From contig CALLKE010000003.1 of assembly GCA_938008555.1 (NCBI GenBank), positions 1 through 5,644 on the forward strand: a stretch of DNA of 5,644 nt. Reading direction: 5' to 3'. This DNA comes from an uncultured Pedobacter sp. (GTDB lineage Bacteria; Bacteroidota; Bacteroidia; Sphingobacteriales; Sphingobacteriaceae). Below, piece after piece: positions 1 to 4,741 of the stretch. The position numbers were made by a program, and so were the translations under genes. Below the pieces are notes generated by a model, which saw nothing but the letters and a program-made list of their open reading frames with translations, ran no database searches and was not told where the DNA came from. The number at the start of each line of letters is the position of its first letter. Within the stretch, counting starts at the first letter, position 1.

Positions 1-13
1 GCTCTTCCGATCT
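1..13. other. Illumina adapter remnant at contig end
   Basis: GCTCTTCCGATCT is exactly the 3' end shared by Illumina TruSeq adapters, the reverse complement of the AGATCGGAAGAGC trimming sequence. It sits at base 1, where read-through or untrimmed adapter would be expected at the edge of a short-read contig. It is not biological sequence. Genomic sequence probably starts at base 14. Confidence 0.93.
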
Positions 14-469
14 CCTTTATACAAATTTTTTGGTGTGGGTTGGACTGGTCTAATAATTTCAAACGTAATTATTGTTGGACTAATTATCTATGCTTTCTAC
101 TTTTATTCATTCAAGTATAAAACATCACGACAGACATCATCGAACAATCTGACAGACTTTATTTCAGAATTATATTTTAATGAGAAAGGACGGTTTTATC
201 AAATTTTCTACAAAACGCCTAAAAATAAATCGACATTTTTAGCACACTCAGGTTACGTAATGGTAAGAGTTGCAATTGTTGGGAGTTTTTTAGCAACATT
301 TCATAATATTTGTCAATACTATAACGTGACTTTTTACAACACATTCAGAGAAATTGTTGGCAGACCACTATATTTAATTTATGGTCTGATACTATTTACA
401 TTTATATTTTCGTCATACCGTATTTGGTCGCAAGAATATAGACTGACAATTAAGAGTAATATCAATTAG
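14..469 (+). CDS. Membrane protein of unknown function, 5'-truncated
   Basis: The frame is open from the first genomic base to a TAG at 467-469. No ATG occurs near the edge; the first possible start is a GTG at 35, so the true start is most likely lost beyond the contig end. Counting from the GTG, there are three hydrophobic stretches: about residues 5-24 (GLIISNVIIVGLIIYAFYFY), 75-92 and 111-127. A charged, aromatic-rich loop lies between the first two. This suggests a small inner-membrane protein with at least three membrane segments. I do not recognise the family. It is followed within 15 bases by an attC-like end box (484-494), so it looks like the cargo of the leftmost cassette in the array. 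A function cannot be assigned. Confidence 0.7.
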   Translation, partial: PLYKFFGVGWTGLIISNVIIVGLIIYAFYFYSFKYKTSRQTSSNNLTDFISELYFNEKGRFYQIFYKTPKNKSTFLAHSGYVMVRVAIVGSFLATFHNICQYYNVTFYNTFREIVGRPLYLIYGLILFTFIFSSYRIWSQEYRLTIKSNIN

Positions 470-483
470 ATGTGAAAGAAAAA

Positions 484-494
484 CGCCCTATAAC
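484..494 (+). repeat. attC-like site 1, left box (separated by IS insertion)
   Basis: CGCCCTATAAC has the position and form of the cassette-end boxes seen elsewhere here (AGCACATAAC at 4582-4591, TACAGCTAAC at 5604-5613): a variable stretch ending in TAAC just after a stop codon. The other two are followed by AGC(A/G)G. Here that continuation is displaced to 3889 by the IS110/IS21 insertion. Joining 494 to 3889 restores TAAC-AG-CGGTTT, the same arrangement as in site 3. The matching start box of this cassette would lie left of the window. Confidence 0.65.
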
Positions 495-512
495 ATGAAC
501 TGTGCATAAAAA

Positions 513-516
513 CAAA
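513..516 (-). promoter_or_regulatory. Outward -33 half of an IS110 circle-junction promoter
   Basis: On the minus strand this reads TTTG, pointing out of the element's right end. If the two IS110 ends were joined in an excised circle, it would lie 20 bases upstream of TATGTTTA (3879-3886). That resembles the Bacteroidota promoter pattern TTTG, about 19-21 bases, TAnnTTTG. Junction promoters that drive the noncoding RNA are known for IS110-type elements. This is inference from motif and spacing only. Confidence 0.4.
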
Positions 517-531
517 TAAAAAACTACCTTT

Positions 532-653
532 TTAATGTAAAGTTGAACAGTAATTAGGTTGGTAAAGTGAATTGTTTTTTACTACAGCAAATACTTGTTT
601 CAATAGTTTGTTCATAACAGCGATTAGTGCTTGTTTCCCAGTTTTCCCATTGG
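532..653 (-). pseudogene. IS110 recombinase, C-terminal fragment
   Basis: Read on the minus strand from the IS21 edge, the last 39 codons give NGKTGKQALIAVMNKLLKQV, then FAVVKNN and a short tail to a TAA at 532-534. The pattern K-x-ALIAVMNKLL followed by a (V/I)(F/Y)A(V/I)(V/L)KN helix is the typical C-terminus of IS110/IS116/IS902 recombinases. The open frame continues upstream to 771, but codons above 653 come from the IS21 end and are not protein sequence. The DEDD centre and the serine-containing Transposase_20 domain are absent from both fragments, so no active enzyme can be made. Its partner is the N-terminal fragment at 3350-3643. Confidence 0.85.
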
Positions 654-723
654 TGTATAATCCGATTGATGTTGACCACCCATTCCCGCCATCGTGACCA
701 CCATTCCGGTGATGTTGACCACC
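654..723. repeat. IS21 left terminal repeat array
   Basis: Three tandem copies of a roughly 21-22 bp unit follow the tip. Their cores are CCGATTGATGTTGACCA, CCCGCCATCGTGACCA and CCGGTGATGTTGACCA. The GACCA boxes start at 674, 696 and 717, so they are spaced 22 and 21 bp apart, about two helical turns, which puts them on one face of the DNA. Such arrays bind the IstA transposase in IS21 elements. Confidence 0.8.
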
Positions 724-765
724 CCCTCTATTTATAAGATTTTTCAGGATCATTCTTAAGTAAAT

Positions 766-857
766 GACCACCTACTATTATTTGGTATCTGCCATTCCGG
801 CAATGCTGACCATGGGAAGGGTTTGTTTCACTTACGCCATTCCGGCAATGTTGACCA
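766..857. repeat. Internal copies of the IS21 end repeat upstream of istA
   Basis: Two near-identical units with the core ATTCCGGCAATG(C/T)TGACCATG end at GACCA 808-812 and 853-857. A half unit (TGACCACC) has GACCA at 766-770. They continue the left-end array at spacings of 49, 42 and 45 bp. They lie just upstream of istA, so IstA binding here could also repress its own promoter. That regulatory role is inference. Confidence 0.65.
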
Positions 858-921
858 TGCTAGGATAGCTTTCTGTAATCGTTTTGCTTTGCAGTTTTTA
901 CACAATTAAAGACTGCAATCA

Positions 922-2472
922 ATGGCTGGAAAAACGATTATCATGAGTAAACTAAAACAGGTAGTACGCCTTCGGGCCAATGGTGTAGCTCTTCAAGCCA
1001 TTGCCAAAGCAGTTGCCCTATCAAGGAATACCGTAAAAAAATATGTGCGTTTAATCGAAGTTAAAGGACTAAATAGTGCTGAGCTTTTATCGATGGAAGA
1101 TGTGGCACTAGAAGCCCTATTATTTGATCCTGAACCTACTGAACAGTTAAGGGCAGAGACCCTCGCAGCCATGTTCCCCTATTTTGAAAAAGAGCTTAAA
1201 AGAGTTGGTGTTACACGCTGGGTATTATGGGGTGAATACCGCCAACTGCACCCTGGTGGTTATAGCTATTCTCAAGTTTGTGATCACTACAAACTTTGGA
1301 AGATCAGCCGTTCAGGCACACTACATTTTGAACATGAACCTGCCGATAAACTCTTCATCGATTTTACGGGTAAGAAGATGCAATTAGTAGATCCACAAAC
1401 AGGTGAAGTAACAGAAGCCGAAATTTTTATAGCTGTGCTGGGCTATAGCCAACTAACTTATGTAGAAGCAATCGCTTCACAAAAGAAAGAAGATTTTATC
1501 AAGGCTACAGAAAATGCGTTGCACTTTTTTGGTGGTGTTCCGCGTGTAATTGTACCAGATAATTTGAAGAGTGCTGTTCATAAAGCCAGCAAATATGAAG
1601 CGGAACTAAACCAATCCTTTCTTGACTTTGCCAACCACTATGGAACTACGGTACTTCCTGCCAGGGGATATAAGCCCCGTGATAAATCGTTAGTGGAGAA
1701 AGCTGTAAGTATTGCTTACTCACGCATCTTCGCACCCTTACGTAACGAAGTGTTTTATACCCTCCAGTCCTTAAATGTTGCTATTAAAGACAAACAATTG
1801 CTGCACAATAAACAAGCCTTCCAAAAGGACCCTCAGAGCCGACTGCAGCGCTTTGAGTTAGAGGAGAAACACCTATTGTCACCACTGGCGGAAGAACGTT
1901 ATGAGATCAAGCAGATTAAATTAGCAACAGTTATGAATAATGGTCATGTACAAATCTTTGAAGACAAGCATTGCTACAGCGTACCATACCGTTTTATTGG
2001 CATGAAGGTTAAAATCATCTTTAGCTGTAGTTCCGTATCCATCTACCATAACCACGAACGTATTGCTTATCACAAACGGGGTATAAAAAAACATGGGTAC
2101 ACTACGGTTAAAGACCATCTTTCTTCTGAACACCAGTTTGTGGCAGAATGGCGGCCAGAAAAATTTACCAATTGGGCACAAGGCATTGATACTTCTGTTA
2201 AGGATTACATTGCCATGGTACTTGATACAACTACCTATCCCGAACAAGCATACAGAAGTTGTGTAGGTATACTAGCCTTGGAAAAGAAGGTGGGTAAAGA
2301 GAGGCTCATTAAGGCCGTTGAACGGGCTACCTTCTTTGGTGCTTATAACTATACCATTATCAAAAAAATACTTCAAGCAGGGCTAGATCAAACTGATCCA
2401 GCAGAAGATATCCCCCCTTCAGTACCACTGCCTAAACATGAGAATCTGCGTGGTGCCAATACGTATAAATAA
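922..2472 (+). CDS. istA: IS21-family DDE transposase IstA
   Basis: This 516-residue protein catalyses cutting and joining of the IS21 element ends. A helix-turn-helix lies at about residues 21-43 (ALQAIAKAVALSRNTVKKYV). The RNase H-like DDE core has D147 (FIDFTGK), D213 (VPDNLK) and E259 (SLVEKAV), with the family's usual spacing. A beta-rich C-terminal domain follows at about 325-400 (VQIFEDKHCYSVPYRF). Length and domain order are those of a complete IstA. The ATG at 922 is used because MAGKTIIMSK resembles the N-termini of related IstA proteins; the ATG at 943 (Met8) is an alternative. No strong Shine-Dalgarno is visible at either, which is normal in Bacteroidota. istB follows 40 bases later and is probably co-transcribed. 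The gene is less AT-rich than the flanking cassettes, which marks it as foreign to them. Confidence 0.96.
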   Translation: MAGKTIIMSKLKQVVRLRANGVALQAIAKAVALSRNTVKKYVRLIEVKGLNSAELLSMEDVALEALLFDPEPTEQLRAETLAAMFPYFEKELKRVGVTRWVLWGEYRQLHPGGYSYSQVCDHYKLWKISRSGTLHFEHEPADKLFIDFTGKKMQLVDPQTGEVTEAEIFIAVLGYSQLTYVEAIASQKKEDFIKATENALHFFGGVPRVIVPDNLKSAVHKASKYEAELNQSFLDFANHYGTTVLPARGYKPRDKSLVEKAVSIAYSRIFAPLRNEVFYTLQSLNVAIKDKQLLHNKQAFQKDPQSRLQRFELEEKHLLSPLAEERYEIKQIKLATVMNNGHVQIFEDKHCYSVPYRFIGMKVKIIFSCSSVSIYHNHERIAYHKRGIKKHGYTTVKDHLSSEHQFVAEWRPEKFTNWAQGIDTSVKDYIAMVLDTTTYPEQAYRSCVGILALEKKVGKERLIKAVERATFFGAYNYTIIKKILQAGLDQTDPAEDIPPSVPLPKHENLRGANTYK

Positions 2473-2512
2473 TAATCCTAACCTTTTTTAGTAATCAATA
2501 AATCAAAATACA

Positions 2513-3232
2513 ATGAGTGGTACCATCCTAAACAAAATGTCGCACATGAAGCTCAGTGGTATGTTGCATAGTTATCAAGCTATGCTGAGCAGTAACCAGC
2601 ATCATGATCTTACACACGATGAGTTCATTAATCTGCTAATACAAGCAGAGTGGGAAGATCGTGAAAATAAAAAGATCAACCGGCACTTACGCCTAGCCAA
2701 GTTCCGTTATGGAGCATCCATTGAAGAATTAAATTTTACCAGTGGCAGGGGATTAGACAAAACACAAATACTTAGATTGGCTGATGGCAGCTTCATTAAA
2801 CAAAAGGAGAACATACTGATTACCGGATCTACTGGTGTTGGTAAAAGTTATTTAGCTTCTGCCCTAGGACAAAAAGCTTGTCAGCTTGGGTACAAAGCTT
2901 TATATTTTAATACCCAAAAGTTGTTTCCCAAATTAAAAATGATGAAAGCCGATGGGTCCTACTCCAAAGAGATTAGCAAAATAGAAAAGTATGATCTGCT
3001 TATCCTTGATGATTTTGGATTACAGCCATTTGATAATACCGCTAGAATGATCTTACTAGAAATCATCGAAGACCGACATGCAAGGAAATCTACCATCATC
3101 AGTTCACAGTTGCCAGTTGCCCAATGGTATGAAGTAATCGGCGATAGTACTGTGGCTGACGCCATATTAGATAGGATGGTACATACCGCTCACAGAATAG
3201 AACTCAAAGGAGAATCCTTGAGAAAAAAATAG
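2513..3232 (+). CDS. istB: IS21-family helper ATPase IstB
   Basis: This is a 239-residue AAA+ ATPase related to DnaC. IstB proteins form ATP-dependent oligomers on target DNA and stimulate IstA. An N-terminal helical domain (about 1-95) includes the family-typical LLIQAEWEDRENKKINRHLR stretch at 41-60. Walker A is GSTGVGKS (105-112) and Walker B is LLILDD (162-167). A sensor-like SSQLP lies at 197-201, and the C-terminal LDRMVHTAHRIELKGESLR contains the conserved arginine region (R221). All motifs are present and the length is normal, so the protein should be functional. It lies 40 bases after istA in the same direction, with the right IS end about 70 bases beyond its stop. Confidence 0.96.
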   Translation: MSGTILNKMSHMKLSGMLHSYQAMLSSNQHHDLTHDEFINLLIQAEWEDRENKKINRHLRLAKFRYGASIEELNFTSGRGLDKTQILRLADGSFIKQKENILITGSTGVGKSYLASALGQKACQLGYKALYFNTQKLFPKLKMMKADGSYSKEISKIEKYDLLILDDFGLQPFDNTARMILLEIIEDRHARKSTIISSQLPVAQWYEVIGDSTVADAILDRMVHTAHRIELKGESLRKK

Positions 3233-3300
3233 AATCCTTACTTTTAACACACAGCTCTTAGAAATTATTACAGATACTATCCTGACAATCTTTGAACAGA

Positions 3301-3348
3301 GGGTGGTCACGATGGTCGGATTGATGGTCAGTATGACCGGATTATACA
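3301..3348. repeat. IS21 right terminal repeats
   Basis: On the minus strand, inward from the tip TGTATAATCCG, two units end in TGACCATC and TGACCACC. The corresponding plus-strand TGGTC boxes start at 3325 and 3304, 21 bp apart. The inner unit, with ATCGTGACCACC, matches the second unit of the left end. Two copies here against three plus internal copies at the left end gives the asymmetric ends typical of IS21 elements. Confidence 0.8.
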
Positions 3349-3349
3349 C

Positions 3350-3643
3350 TAAATGCATTTGAATATAACGTTTAATACTCATTGCATTTACAACACTCAA
3401 CTTACAACCCAAACTGTCCAAGAAAAAGGCAAGTCTGATATAATAAACACCAGTAGCTTCCATAACGAAATGACAATTTTGACCAGTATGTTCAAGCAGT
3501 TTTTTAAATCCTGCATTGTTATTTCCAACCTGGAGATAAAAAAGCTCACCGAGGTTATTTTGGTAGGTAACATCTAATGTTAAGTGAGACACATCAATGC
3601 CACAACAAGATAATTTGTCTGTCATAATTTGTTTTTTAACCAT
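3350..3643 (-). pseudogene. IS110 recombinase, N-terminal fragment
   Basis: The first 98 codons of an IS110-family DEDD recombinase survive, starting at the ATG complementary to 3641-3643 (Met7 is an alternative start). CGIDVSHLTLDV carries the first catalytic aspartate (D17) and MEATGVYYIRLA the catalytic glutamate (E62). The typical SVVNAMSIKRYIQM follows, which in complete proteins leads into the KTDKxDA motif holding the last two catalytic residues. Reading enters the IS21 end after Leu98, and a further 60 meaningless codons run to a stop at 3167. The C-terminal piece lies on the other side of IS21 at 532-653. Roughly the central half of a normal 300-odd-residue protein is missing from both pieces, so this is more than simple interruption. 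Confidence 0.92.
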
Positions 3644-3689
3644 TTAAAAATTAGATTAGTGGTAAGGAAAAAACAAAGGGAAGAACAAT

Positions 3690-3830
3690 CTTACACTGTG
3701 CTATCTATCCTAATTCAAGCATTTTAAATTGCTTAATGAACTGTTCAGCATCTGGTAAGAGAAAGGGCGGTGACTGTCATGTTAGAATGGCTCTAAGCCA
3801 ACGCGGTTTTACGGTCTTACTCCGCCCCTT
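3690..3830 (-). ncRNA. IS110 bridge RNA candidate with target and donor loops
   Basis: Minus-strand noncoding region upstream of the recombinase. Two bulged hairpins can be drawn. The target loop is closed by 3822-3827 with 3765-3770 (6 GC-rich pairs) and capped by 3796-3800 with 3788-3792. AAACCGC (complement of 3803-3809) lies on its 5' side and CTAACA (complement of 3780-3785) on its 3' side; both match the attC-like target. The donor loop is closed by 3755-3759 with 3690-3694 plus 3747-3750 with 3699-3702, and capped by 3730-3734 with 3717-3721. It contains ACAGTTCAT (complement of 3736-3744), equal to the element's right end, and TAGGAT (complement of 3707-3712), complementary to the joined-end sequence ATCCTA. 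The order target loop then donor loop is that of IS621-type bridge RNAs. The transcript probably starts near 3870. Expression is not shown. Confidence 0.8.
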
Positions 3831-3878
3831 GTTCTTTCTGAATTTGTTTAAATCCTTTAGTATAAATTTATTGAATTG

Positions 3879-3886
3879 TAAACATA
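3879..3886 (-). promoter_or_regulatory. Inward -7 half of the IS110 junction promoter
   Basis: On the minus strand this reads TATGTTTA, one base from the Bacteroidota TAnnTTTG element, two bases inside the element's left end. In the inserted state no TTTG lies at the right distance upstream. In a circle, the TTTG of 513-516 would be 20 bases away. Transcription would then start a few bases downstream and run into the bridge RNA candidate. Confidence 0.4.
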
Positions 3887-3888
3887 GG

Positions 3889-4018
3889 AGCGGTTTGGCG
3901 TAATGGCGGGTGCAGTGCTTCGTATGACAGTTTTGTGGTAGGTTCAAGTGCAGTTCTTCGATTGAACTTTTGTGCTAAAAATCCGCCACTACGCCAAGCC
4001 GCAAAACGTTATGTGCTA
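3889..4018 (+). repeat. attC-like site 1, main part
   Basis: Two 20-base arms, 3890-3909 and 3983-4002, pair at 18 of 20 positions (GCGGTTTGGCG... against ...CGCCAAGCCGC). The right arm is followed by unpaired AAAAC and then GTTATGTGCT, the start box of the next cassette. The intervening 73 bases hold two imperfect direct repeats of about 30 bases (3911-3940, 3949-3977) and a small GTTCAA/TTGAAC hairpin (3942-3947, 3962-3967). Together with the displaced box at 484-494 this makes a site of about 140 bases. The extra unpaired bases on one side resemble the strand-marking bulges of attC sites. I see no U-tract, so it is not a simple terminator. Confidence 0.7.
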
Positions 4019-4054
4019 TGTTAAACGTAGAAAATCTTAAATAGAATCACCGAA

Positions 4055-4576
4055 ATGAAGCAAATAATAACCATTGCTCTTTTATCAATCATTTTTTCTT
4101 CTTGCAAAAACAATGAGATTGAAAAAGGTTACGAATTAGATTATGATCCAAATAATGAAATATGTTTAATAAATAAAAAAAAATCCAGCAACGGTTATGA
4201 TTTAATATCCATTACTGGTCATATTTTGTTTTACGGACATTCGAAAGATTATATAATTGCAGTTCAAAAGCCTAAAGACAGCATTTACAACTCTAATGAG
4301 AATCTGAATTACAATGAACAAATGAACAAAGTGTACAAAAGTGAGTTCAATCAGTTTTGGATTTTGAAAATTAAAAATGATAGCTTATTTGGACCATATA
4401 GAAAAGACGAATATTTAAAAAAAAGGCAAGAAATTGGAGTTCCTGCTAGTTGTAAAATTGAGTATTCAACACTATCATTTTATTTAAAAAATCAAAGAAA
4501 TGATATTCAATATAAAAAACTTGATTCGGAAATTATTGATATTAAAAACTTGAAAGAAAATAGAATTTCAAATTAA
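4055..4576 (+). CDS. Predicted lipoprotein, possibly DUF3997-like
   Basis: This 173-residue protein has a lipoprotein signal: MKQ, a hydrophobic stretch at residues 4-14 and the lipobox FSSC with Cys17, followed by the charged KNNEIEK. It should be lipid-anchored in the envelope. The stretch GYELDYDPNNEICLIN, then ISITGHILFYGHSKDYIIAVQKP (about 25-73), resembles small DUF3997-type lipoproteins. These share a GY.L.YD start, a central block giving the IL.Y state and an YIIA.QKP strand. That assignment is from memory and moderate. The rest is lysine-rich with no catalytic motif visible. It is the only gene of its cassette. The start at 4055 gives the complete signal peptide. Very high A content and frequent AAA/ATT codons set it apart from the IS21 genes. 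Confidence 0.85.
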   Translation: MKQIITIALLSIIFSSCKNNEIEKGYELDYDPNNEICLINKKKSSNGYDLISITGHILFYGHSKDYIIAVQKPKDSIYNSNENLNYNEQMNKVYKSEFNQFWILKIKNDSLFGPYRKDEYLKKRQEIGVPASCKIEYSTLSFYLKNQRNDIQYKKLDSEIIDIKNLKENRISN

Positions 4577-4726
4577 AACACAGCACATAACAGCAGTTAC
4601 AAGAAATTGCTAGGCTTGGTTTTTGTCAGAAAACATTTTGGTGAATCAAAGTTTTGGTTATATTTGTGATTGCCAGTGAATGAAGTACGCAACTTCTTGT
4701 AGCTGCGAAACGTTAGCTGTAACCAT
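4577..4726 (+). repeat. attC-like site 2 (complete)
   Basis: The order is end box (4577-4591, ...AGCACATAAC), left arm (4593-4610), 78-base central part, right arm (4689-4706), unpaired GAAAC, then the next start box (4712-4726, GTTAGCTGTA...). The 18-base arms pair at 16 positions (GCAGTTACAAGAA with TTCTTGTAGCTGC). Layout and core bases (AACAGC..., ...GCGAAACGTTA) match site 1, but the arm sequences are unrelated, so structure rather than sequence is conserved, as in integron attC sites. The central part contains a promoter candidate. The core GTTAGCT departs slightly from the classical GTTRRRY consensus. Confidence 0.75.
4637..4666 (+). promoter_or_regulatory. Bacteroidota-type promoter inside attC-like site 2
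   Basis: TTTG (4637-4640), an 18-base spacer and TATATTTG (4659-4666) match the Bacteroidota TTTG / TAnnTTTG pattern. Transcription would start near 4673 and read the secreted-protein gene at 4742, with a leader that includes the right arm of the site. No equally good match is seen in site 1. Confidence 0.5.
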
Positions 4727-4741
4727 AAAAAAACACTGTAT

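Larger units (their letters stand above)
654..3348 (+). mobile_element. Complete IS21-family insertion sequence (2695 bp)
   Basis: The ends are TGTATAATCCG (654-664) and its inverted copy CGGATTATACA (3338-3348), giving the 5'-TG...CA-3' termini expected of IS21. Both ends carry multiple inward copies of a CCGnnnATnnTGACCA-type repeat, the usual transposase-binding array. Between them lie istA and istB in the standard order. The family normally makes 4-8 bp target duplications, but the flanks (..CCATTGG and CTAAATG..) do not match. Together with the missing middle of the surrounding IS110 gene, this suggests that one flank was deleted after insertion, or that the ends come from different insertion events. 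Both genes are intact, so this copy may be active. Confidence 0.92.
495..3888 (-). mobile_element. IS110-family element, interrupted and internally deleted
   Basis: Recombinase fragments, a long noncoding 5' region and both ends are present on the minus strand, split by an IS21 element. The ends are inferred from the flanking attC-like site. The minus-strand left end starts CCTATG (3888 downward) after AAACCG-CT. The right end finishes CAGTTC-AT (to 495) before GTTATAGGG. Host and element therefore meet at dinucleotide cores CT and AT, without terminal inverted repeats or a long target duplication, as is usual for IS110. Without IS21 only about 0.7 kb remains, against roughly 1.2-1.5 kb for a complete element. 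The long noncoding segment lies upstream of the recombinase (about 245 bp) and not downstream (about 40 bp), which fits the IS110 group and not the IS1111 group. Confidence 0.8.
4008..4711 (+). mobile_element. Complete integron-like gene cassette (lipoprotein cargo)
   Basis: This cassette runs from the GTT of one attC-like site to the base before the GTT of the next (704 bp): start box, 47-base leader, one gene, then its own attC-like site. Its 15-base start (4008-4022) and end (4577-4591) boxes are inverted copies at 14 of 15 positions. The end box does not match the start box of the following cassette beyond AAC/GTT. This is expected if cassettes are exchanged at the GTT, because a circularised cassette would restore a fully matched hairpin. 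Confidence 0.65.

Noticed and set aside
654..771. Minus-strand open frame continuing from the IS110 C-terminal fragment into the IS21 end, with its own ATG at 771
   Set aside because: The residues beyond 653 are a translation of IS21 terminal repeats (glycine/histidine-rich, low complexity). Only the part from 653 down is recombinase.
670..860. CRISPR-like short repeats
   Set aside because: The units are short and degenerate with irregular spacing. They occur inverted at the other IS end, which identifies them as IS21 end repeats.
1921..3165. Minus-strand open frames antisense to istA and istB
   Set aside because: They are opposite strongly conserved coding sequence and show no motifs or plausible protein character.
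3167..3349. Minus-strand extension of the IS110 N-terminal fragment (60 further codons)
   Set aside because: It is antisense to the istB end and the IS21 terminus, with no similarity to IS110 recombinases; it is read-through only.
640..3360. Target-site duplication around IS21
   Set aside because: Bases left of 654 and right of 3348 share no 4-8 bp repeat, even allowing the end to shift by a base or two.
3353..3577. Plus-strand open frame of 74 codons
   Set aside because: It lies wholly antisense to the IS110 N-terminal fragment and has no recognisable features.
3846..3870. Outward promoter from the IS110 end towards the lipoprotein cassette (TTTG then TAAATTTA)
   Set aside because: The 16-base spacing is short and the -7 element is off-consensus; in such AT-rich DNA this is not convincing.
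3644..3888. Assignment of the element to the IS1111-attC group because it sits in an attC-like site
   Set aside because: IS1111-group elements have the long noncoding region downstream of the recombinase. Here it is upstream, and I see no subterminal inverted repeats.
3983..4018. Rho-independent terminator
   Set aside because: The stem arms are separated by 73 bases and are not followed by a T-run; the attC-like reading explains the structure better.
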